Shown: piece after piece, positions 58,677 through 64,000 of the stretch | How the letters are laid out: the number at the start of each line of letters is the position of its first letter | How positions within the stretch are numbered: the stretch's first letter is position 1 | DNA from: Verrucomicrobiia bacterium | GTDB taxonomy: Bacteria > Verrucomicrobiota > Verrucomicrobiia > Verrucomicrobiales > DEV007 | Length of the DNA stretch: 64,000 bases | NCBI GenBank assembly: GCA_030427505.1 | Contig: JAUICH010000008.1 | Location: forward strand, 62,001 to 126,000 | Reading direction: 5' to 3' | The notes under the pieces: model-generated | The model's database searches: none | Told to the model about the DNA's origin: nothing | The model's input: the letters and a program-made list of their open reading frames with translations, nothing else | Program-made: the position numbers and the translations under genes

Positions 58677-60330
58677 TCGCGCACTCATCGCCCTTACTCT
58701 GGTCTTCGGGCTGGGCCTGTCAGCCTTGTTGGCTCTGCTGATCTTTGGCAACCGGGGAAACAGCCTCACGGATCTCTATCTGTATTTGACGATCAGTGGC
58801 GGCATCCTGGGAATGCTGAAGCCCCGGCTGGGGGTCTATGTGCTGGTGTTTTCGACAGCCTATCTGGACCTGTTAAAACGTCTCCTTGTATTTGGCGGCC
58901 GGTTTTCGGTGGTCGATCTCTACCTGGTGCTCGGGTTTGCGCCGATCATCATGCTGGGTATTTCGGTGGGGACGGTGCTGGGTTTGATCGTGGGACGCCG
59001 TGGCCTGGACCGGTCGGAAGTTACCTTGATCGGGCTTTCCGTCCTGCTGGTCGGCATTGTTGCGGCCGTGGCGTATCTTCGCACGGAAAGCCCCATGAAA
59101 GTGGTTGAGGCGGTCGCCACGGGCGGATCGTTCACCACACTACTGTTTGTGGTTCCGGCTCTGTTTCCGCGATCGGAAGATTTCAAGAAGCTGCTCCTCT
59201 ATATCTGCGTGGTGTTCGTCCCCGTGGCCCTCTATGCCCTCTACCAGTCCGTCTTTGGTATTACGCGTTTTGAGTATCAATACCTCCTCAGTGGGCTGAC
59301 CACGGAGGTCAGGCAGTTGGACGAGTTGGTCTTCCGGCCATTTTCCACGCTGAACTCGGCACACTCCTTGTCTCTGATGATGGCCTGTCTGATGGTGCTC
59401 GCGGCCATTGGCGCCACTCGCCGGCGCGCCTTCGACTGGCTCTTTAAGAATGGCTTCCTGGTGGCTCTGTTCGCGGCGGCCGCGTTCGTATCTCTGACCC
59501 GGTCCGGTTGGGTCAGCGGATTGGTGGCCTTCACTTGCGCCTGGGCCTTTGCGCGGCCCTTGCGGGTGGCCGCCTTTTACGTTTCGGGAGCCGCCGTGGT
59601 GGTGGCGTTGTTTGTGTTTGCCGGTCCGCTGACGACTTTCATCAATCAGCACCAGGGCATGGTGGCGCGGGCCGTTCAGGGTGACTTCGGGCTCATGGCC
59701 CTCCACGTCGGCACCTTCATGGGGCGGCTGGAAGGCATGGAGAACCTGATGAACGATCCCAGCCTGTGGAAGCCTTTTGGGCTGGCGGCGGAAATCGGGA
59801 GAAACGGTGGCATGACCGGCCACTACTTCAGCCACGACGGCATCAGCGCCGCCATTCTTCAGTTCGGCTACATTCCGACTTTCATTGGTGTCTTGATCGC
59901 GGTGGCCGGGATCTACCGCCTTCACTCAGCTTATCTGAAGTGGCCGGACTGCGAGCAGAAGCGGATGGTCGTGTTGGGGTTGGCCTTGGCCGTCGGTATC
60001 CTGGCGAACCTGCTGTTCTCTCCGGAAGCCCTGAACATGTTCCCCACCAATGTTTACTTCTGGCTGTTCCTGGGAATGACGGTCTCCATCGTGAAAGAAG
60101 GCCGTGCCCTGGGTCTGCACCGGAAACCAGTGGCCGAACCCGCCGCGCCGGTGGCGGTGTTTGAACTGGTGGAGGACGAAGATGAATTCGAATCCTTATC
60201 TCCAGCAAGGCTCCGCCCGCCCGATCCGGTGCCAATGATTCTGGAGCCTGAGCCCCCAACTCGCCGGCCGTCTGGCCTGGCCCAGGACCCGCGAGCCCTG
60301 GCCGGGTACGTCCTACGCCGCCCGCGGTAA
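58669..60330 (+). CDS. O-antigen ligase/Wzy-like polysaccharide polymerase
   Basis: The protein has 553 residues. It has about 11-12 membrane helices in the first 460 residues, with the SLTRSGWVSGLVAFTCAW region typical of the Wzy_C/WaaL family, and a large loop with FGLAAEIGRNGGMTGHYFSH. The C-terminus (about 480-553) is a Pro/Glu/Arg-rich cytoplasmic tail without known domain. It either polymerises repeat units or ligates them to a lipid core. It overlaps the GT2 gene by 8 bp, so it is co-translated. Confidence 0.85.
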   Translation: MNNRALIALTLVFGLGLSALLALLIFGNRGNSLTDLYLYLTISGGILGMLKPRLGVYVLVFSTAYLDLLKRLLVFGGRFSVVDLYLVLGFAPIIMLGISVGTVLGLIVGRRGLDRSEVTLIGLSVLLVGIVAAVAYLRTESPMKVVEAVATGGSFTTLLFVVPALFPRSEDFKKLLLYICVVFVPVALYALYQSVFGITRFEYQYLLSGLTTEVRQLDELVFRPFSTLNSAHSLSLMMACLMVLAAIGATRRRAFDWLFKNGFLVALFAAAAFVSLTRSGWVSGLVAFTCAWAFARPLRVAAFYVSGAAVVVALFVFAGPLTTFINQHQGMVARAVQGDFGLMALHVGTFMGRLEGMENLMNDPSLWKPFGLAAEIGRNGGMTGHYFSHDGISAAILQFGYIPTFIGVLIAVAGIYRLHSAYLKWPDCEQKRMVVLGLALAVGILANLLFSPEALNMFPTNVYFWLFLGMTVSIVKEGRALGLHRKPVAEPAAPVAVFELVEDEDEFESLSPARLRPPDPVPMILEPEPPTRRPSGLAQDPRALAGYVLRRPR

Positions 60331-60344
60331 ACCGGTTCACAGTC

Positions 60345-61451
60345 ATGGAACTGTCCGTCTTTAAGGTCAATCAACTGGGGGATAACGTCCTCTTCCTGCC
60401 CGTGGTGGAAACACTGCAACGGGTGTTGCCGGACGCCGTGATCCATCTTCATACGGGCAGGATTGCCAGCCCACTCTACGAAGGCTTACTTCAGAATGGC
60501 ACCCTGACGGACTATGACACGGCCCGTTTCCTGAATTCCTGGAAACGTCCCTGGGAACTCGGTCACTATGTGTTGCGGGGGCGCCGCCGCGTGGGAAAGA
60601 CCTCGCTGCTGGCGTTCGACCAGGGAACCACCGCGTTTGTGATGGCAGCCATGAATGGAGCGCGTTCCCGTTTCACCTGGGATCGGACCAGGTGCAAAGG
60701 CCGCTGGCTCGCCGACCGGACGGTGAGCGTCCGGAATCCGAAAGCGCCCGTGGAAATTGATTGGGAAATCGCCCGGGGGATGCTGACGGCGCTGGATGCG
60801 GGGGACCTCTGGCCGGAGAAACCGCCAGTGCCACGGCTGGAACATTTGCGGTGTTTGAACGGGGTGGAAAGGGAGGCCAGCCGGGTAGTCATCCATGCCG
60901 GCGCCAGTCTGCCCTACAAGTCCTGGCCCATCGACCGGTACGTGGACCTCGCCAATCGCTACGCCGAATCGGCGGAAGTCTATTGGGTCGACCAACGCAA
61001 AGGCGAAGAAACTTTTCTCAGCGACCACGTTACCGTGGTACACAAGCCCTGCCTCCGTGAATTCATCGCCCTGGTGAAGTCGGCGGGCTTATTCGTGGGA
61101 AACAACAGCGGACCCATGCACATCGCTTCCGCCGTGGGCACGCCCGGCGTTGTCCTGACTGGCCCCTCCCAGCCGTGGTGGGATCCTTACTATCACGCGG
61201 AGCGCTTCCGCGTGCTGCGGCGACGGGACCTGCCCTGTCAGCCGTGTGACGGACGGTGGGACCAGGCGGGTGTCTGCGCCAGCGTCCGAAAATTTGAATG
61301 TCTGAAGGCCTGGAGTGTGGACCAGGTCCTGTCTGAATGTCTCCAATGGTCAAGCCAATGGAATCCAAAAAAACTAAGCCGCGAACCGTCCTCGACAACC
61401 AGTCCGGGCAAGACGCGGGCGGCATCGGCTACGGCAGAATTGCCGCGATAG
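60345..61451 (+). CDS. Glycosyltransferase family 9 (heptosyltransferase-like)
   Basis: The protein has 368 residues. GT-B fold: LSVFKVNQLGDNVLFLPVVE at the N-terminus, VVIHAGASLPYKSWPIDRYV, and the sugar-nucleotide site GLFVGNNSGPMHIASAVGTP followed by VVLTGPSQPWWDPYY. A Cys cluster (CQPCDGRWDQAGVC, then ECL) marks many GT9 members. It probably transfers heptose from ADP-heptose, fitting the hldA-gmhA genes upstream. The last about 30 residues (SREPSSTTSPGKTRAAS) lie inside the exosortase gene in another frame and are probably a non-conserved extension. Confidence 0.88.
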   Translation: MELSVFKVNQLGDNVLFLPVVETLQRVLPDAVIHLHTGRIASPLYEGLLQNGTLTDYDTARFLNSWKRPWELGHYVLRGRRRVGKTSLLAFDQGTTAFVMAAMNGARSRFTWDRTRCKGRWLADRTVSVRNPKAPVEIDWEIARGMLTALDAGDLWPEKPPVPRLEHLRCLNGVEREASRVVIHAGASLPYKSWPIDRYVDLANRYAESAEVYWVDQRKGEETFLSDHVTVVHKPCLREFIALVKSAGLFVGNNSGPMHIASAVGTPGVVLTGPSQPWWDPYYHAERFRVLRRRDLPCQPCDGRWDQAGVCASVRKFECLKAWSVDQVLSECLQWSSQWNPKKLSREPSSTTSPGKTRAASATAELPR

Positions 61452-62425
61452 CGCTGCCGCTGCTCCTTGCCGGCGCAGCCCTGTTCGCCTGGTTCCCCTA
61501 TGCCACCGGCTACGGGCCGGAACGCGAGCCCATTGCCTACTGGCTCTACAACTTCTGGAAGGACCCCGACTGGCAGCATGGGGCCTTGGTTTTACCCATC
61601 ATCGGCGCCATTCTCTGGTTCCGGCGAGGAACCCTGCTCGCGGGACTGAAAGGGCCGGGGCACTGGACAGGCCTTTTAGTGGTTTTGTTAGGGTTGCTTT
61701 GCTATGTCGCGGGTTACCGGGGGAATATCTATTACCTCGGCTTCGCGTCGTTCCAGATTCTGGCGGGCGGTCTCCTCATTTGGATGCTGGGTTACGGCGC
61801 TTTCCGGCGCCTCTTCTTTCTCTGGGCCTTCCTGGTCTTTGCGTGGCCCTTGTTCTTTTTGGAGAACCGGCTTGGCTTTCCGCTCCGGCTGCTGATGGCG
61901 GACGTTTGTTCCAGTATTCTGAACGTCGCTGGGGTGGAGAATGTGAGGAGCGGCACCGCCATTTATTCGGTGGCCAACCCGGAACTGGGCTTGGTTCAAG
62001 GGGAACGCTTTGCCATGGGCGTGGCCGACCCGTGCAGCGGGCTGCGATCCCTTTTTGCGTTGCTGATGACCGGGGCGCTGTATGGGTACTGGAAGTTTGG
62101 GCAGACTTGGCGCGCGGCGACTCTGTTTCTCTGCGCGATTCCCCTCGCGTTGGCCGGGAATGTGATCCGCATCCTTCTCCTGCTGGGAGGTATCCGTTGG
62201 CTGGGTGGTGAAGTCGCCATCGGAACGGAGGAAGATCCTACCCTCTTCCATACTGGCGCGGGACTCGTGGTGTTCGCCTTTGCCTTGGTGGGTTTGAATC
62301 TGATCAGCCGATTGCTGGAAAGGCTTAACAGGGGAGGTGGGACTCCAACGGCTCGCCCGGTTTCAAACAAGGGCGCGGCTTCCGGAGAGAACTCCGGAGC
62401 CCACCCCTCTCTCGCGTCTTGTTAG
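61337..62425 (+). CDS. Exosortase (cysteine transpeptidase of the EpsH family)
   Basis: The protein has 362 residues and about 8 membrane helices. The catalytic triad is Cys233 in ADPCSGLRSL, Arg278 in GNVIRILLL and His305 in LFHTGAGL, all in the expected helices. Exosortases process or sort PEP-CTERM-type proteins to the surface in exopolysaccharide-making bacteria. Starts at 61337 or 61358 (MESKKTKPRT) overlap the GT9 gene by 115 or 94 bp in another frame, a long overlap. The first membrane helix begins near residue 34, so a start after the GT9 stop is not possible with ATG. The C-terminal tail is low complexity. Confidence 0.92.
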   Translation: MSPMVKPMESKKTKPRTVLDNQSGQDAGGIGYGRIAAIALPLLLAGAALFAWFPYATGYGPEREPIAYWLYNFWKDPDWQHGALVLPIIGAILWFRRGTLLAGLKGPGHWTGLLVVLLGLLCYVAGYRGNIYYLGFASFQILAGGLLIWMLGYGAFRRLFFLWAFLVFAWPLFFLENRLGFPLRLLMADVCSSILNVAGVENVRSGTAIYSVANPELGLVQGERFAMGVADPCSGLRSLFALLMTGALYGYWKFGQTWRAATLFLCAIPLALAGNVIRILLLLGGIRWLGGEVAIGTEEDPTLFHTGAGLVVFAFALVGLNLISRLLERLNRGGGTPTARPVSNKGAASGENSGAHPSLASC

Positions 62426-62447
62426 GGTGAACACTTCAGGCCAGACA

Positions 62448-63164
62448 ATGAAAGTGCCAGTCACGATCAAAGCCATTTCGTTTGCCCTTCTGGCGGCGGG
62501 CACGGCGGCTTTTTGCGCGGGGAACAGCCAGCCCTCCACCGGAGCCGAGCCAGGGCTGTCCATGTATCTGCCGCCAGAGGTCAGTGAATGGCGGGGCGAG
62601 ATCGTGGAAGCCAGCGAAGCGGAGAAACGCATTCTGCCGGCGGACACGGAAATCTCGAAAAGGCTGTATGAAAGGCGGAATGAAACGGGGCTGGATCAGG
62701 TCTTCTGCACCATTGTTCTCAGCGGAAAAGACCGCACCAGCATCCACCGGCCGGAGATCTGTCTGACGGGACAGGGTTGGCGAATCGTGGATGCGGATAC
62801 CGTGGCTTTCGATTTGTCCAACGGGGAGAACCTCAAGGCCCGGAGGCTGACTTTGCAACGGGATTTACCCGCCGCCGAGGAAGTGAAGGAAGAACGGATC
62901 GCCACTGCCTACTATGTCTATTGGTTCGTGGGCAGCCGGGCCACCACGCCGGACCACTTCGACCGGATTCTCTCCACGGTCGGCAGCAACCTGCTCAGCA
63001 ACGACAATCCGCGTTGGGCCTACGTGGGTGTCCTGACGCTAGTCACCGATTCCCTGGTCGAAGGCGGGAACGGGCCGGAGGAGACGATGGAGATTTTGTC
63101 AGGATTTCTCGGAGACGCCGTTCCCCGATTTCAGACGGTCTTCGAACCGGTGGGTTGGTTTTGA
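62448..63164 (+). CDS. EpsI-like exosortase-associated protein (DUF3485)
   Basis: The protein has 238 residues from ATG 62448; the frame opens at 62337 but that part lies inside the exosortase gene. It has a signal or anchor segment (about 7-24), then the EpsI core with the signature SIHRPEICLTGQGW (H100, E103, C105), VYWFVGSRATTPDHFDRI and LSNDNPRWAYVGVLT. EpsI domains accompany exosortases, fused or next door, and are thought to assist polysaccharide export or sortase function in the periplasm. It lies 22 bp after the exosortase stop. Confidence 0.88.
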   Translation: MKVPVTIKAISFALLAAGTAAFCAGNSQPSTGAEPGLSMYLPPEVSEWRGEIVEASEAEKRILPADTEISKRLYERRNETGLDQVFCTIVLSGKDRTSIHRPEICLTGQGWRIVDADTVAFDLSNGENLKARRLTLQRDLPAAEEVKEERIATAYYVYWFVGSRATTPDHFDRILSTVGSNLLSNDNPRWAYVGVLTLVTDSLVEGGNGPEETMEILSGFLGDAVPRFQTVFEPVGWF

Positions 63165-63200
63165 AAGAACCGGATACGTAAGAGGCTTGGCGGAACTCAA

Positions 63201-63989
63201 TCAGTCATCGCCGAAACGTTTCAGCCCCGTCCATTGCAGAAAGGTTCCCCACAAAAATCCGGGGACGGCTTTCCGGTAGCGCGGCCAAAGCCGGGCGGGT
63301 TCGTGAACCAGCCGGTAGAACCACTCCAGGCCCGCGCGCTGAAGAGCGGGGGGCGCGGTAGGCATGAGGCCGGCGTGAAAGTCGAAGGCGGCGCCTACCC
63401 CGAGAAACACCAGGCCGCTGGTTTTTTTGACCATCTCCGCCATGAAGAGATCCTGTTTCGGCGTGCTCAGACCCACCCACACCAGGTCCGGCTTTGTGTC
63501 TTCCCATTGGCGGAGCAGGTCCGCTTCTTCTTCCGCGTTGAGGGGGCGAAAGGGGGGCGTGTAGGTGCCCACGATGTTCGCCTGAGGAAACCGTTTCAGG
63601 AGCCGGTCCCGTAACTGTTCCGCGACGCCTTCTTTTCCGCCGTAGAGAAAGTGACGCACTCCGGATTTCTGCCCGTGTTCGAAAACCGCCGCCATCAAAT
63701 CAGGACCGTAAACGCGGCCCATGTGGCGCTTTCCGTGCAGCCAGCGTCCCGTCCACACCACGGGCATGCCATCCGGCGTGTTGAAGAGGGACTCGCAAAA
63801 CGCGCGGCGCAGGGTGGGATCGCTTTGTGCTTCCACGATGCCGTGCGCTCCGGCAATGCAGACATAACCGCCTTCTTCACCAGCGGCCAGATTCAGCACG
63901 CGCTGGCAGGCGTCACCCAGGTTCAGGACGCCAATCGGCACGCCCAGCACGTCGATCTTTTCCGGTCCTGACCGTTCGCCCATACCCAT
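63201..63989 (-). CDS. WecB/TagA/CpsF family glycosyltransferase (GT26)
   Basis: The protein has 262 residues from ATG 63989; ATG 63983 is an alternative, and a start beyond the window edge cannot be excluded. Motifs are FNTPDGMPVVW (catalytic Asp), HFLYGGKEGVAEQLRDRL, the PDLVWVGLSTPKQDLFM block and GVGAAFDFHAG, followed by LQRAGLEWFYRLVHEPARLW. The family transfers N-acetylmannosaminuronate, ManNAc or related sugars to lipid-linked acceptors in polysaccharide or teichoic synthesis. It converges on the EpsI-like gene, so it belongs to the locus but to another transcript. Confidence 0.93.
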   Translation of the reverse strand: MGMGERSGPEKIDVLGVPIGVLNLGDACQRVLNLAAGEEGGYVCIAGAHGIVEAQSDPTLRRAFCESLFNTPDGMPVVWTGRWLHGKRHMGRVYGPDLMAAVFEHGQKSGVRHFLYGGKEGVAEQLRDRLLKRFPQANIVGTYTPPFRPLNAEEEADLLRQWEDTKPDLVWVGLSTPKQDLFMAEMVKKTSGLVFLGVGAAFDFHAGLMPTAPPALQRAGLEWFYRLVHEPARLWPRYRKAVPGFLWGTFLQWTGLKRFGDD

Positions 63990-64000
63990 GCAGAGAAGAC

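Overview
The window reads as a chromosomal segment of a Verrucomicrobiota bacterium (PVC superphylum), GC-rich outside the rRNA operon. The evidence is the 16S rRNA sequence style, PVC-type cytochrome/DUF1501/DUF1549/DUF1553 proteins with their own ECF sigma factor, FGly sulfatases, a 'membrane-bound dehydrogenase' heme protein, a histone H1-like Lys/Ala protein, a DUF5069 protein and an exosortase/EpsI pair. Class-level placement was not attempted.

Layout. 1-7.6 kb (minus strand): ECF sigma factor, large PSCyt/PSD1 cytochrome protein and Tat-exported DUF1501 protein in one operon, then a sulfatase. 7.7-12.4 kb: an osmoregulated periplasmic glucan locus (opgG, a small TM-tailed protein, opgH) into which a MITE-like element with TA target duplications appears to have inserted. 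12.5-14.8 kb: a BlaI/BlaR1-like pair in which the M56 metalloprotease carries a secretin-like C-terminal domain; two 21-bp operator-like repeats lie in front of it, shared with a divergent heme/HEAT-repeat dehydrogenase gene and a second sulfatase. 20.5-36.7 kb: housekeeping and accessory genes, including a beta-propeller protein, DUF5069, an H1-like protein next to a dehydrogenase with a basic tail, AlkD-like glycosylase, threonine dehydratase, a GH-A type glycosidase, Hsp33, a mini RNase III-like protein, an MFS permease, a cupin, an esterase, tRNA-Arg(UCU), a B12-binding radical SAM protein and an FAD oxidoreductase.

37.2-43.3 kb: a complete rrn operon (promoter, leader hairpin, 16S, tRNA-Ala, tRNA-Ile, 23S, 5S, terminator). 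Immediately after it, at 43.4-46.1 kb, is a compact divergent cluster of an HD-Pnk end-healing enzyme, a methyltransferase and an ATP-dependent RNA ligase. Together these look like an RNA repair or modification system and are the most interesting part of the window.

46.2-54.1 kb: a secreted DUF6263-like protein, a BtpA-family protein, a decayed trypsin-like protease, a second MITE-like element with TTAA ends just upstream of dnaE, dnaE itself and an RNase Z-like hydrolase. 54.5-64 kb: an envelope polysaccharide locus with ADP-heptose synthesis (heptose-7-P kinase, GmhA), flippase, GT2, polymerase/ligase, GT9 heptosyltransferase-like enzyme, exosortase, EpsI-like protein and a WecB/TagA/CpsF glycosyltransferase. 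No CRISPR array, phage or complete insertion sequence was seen. Long ORFs antisense to the big genes were judged to be high-GC shadows.
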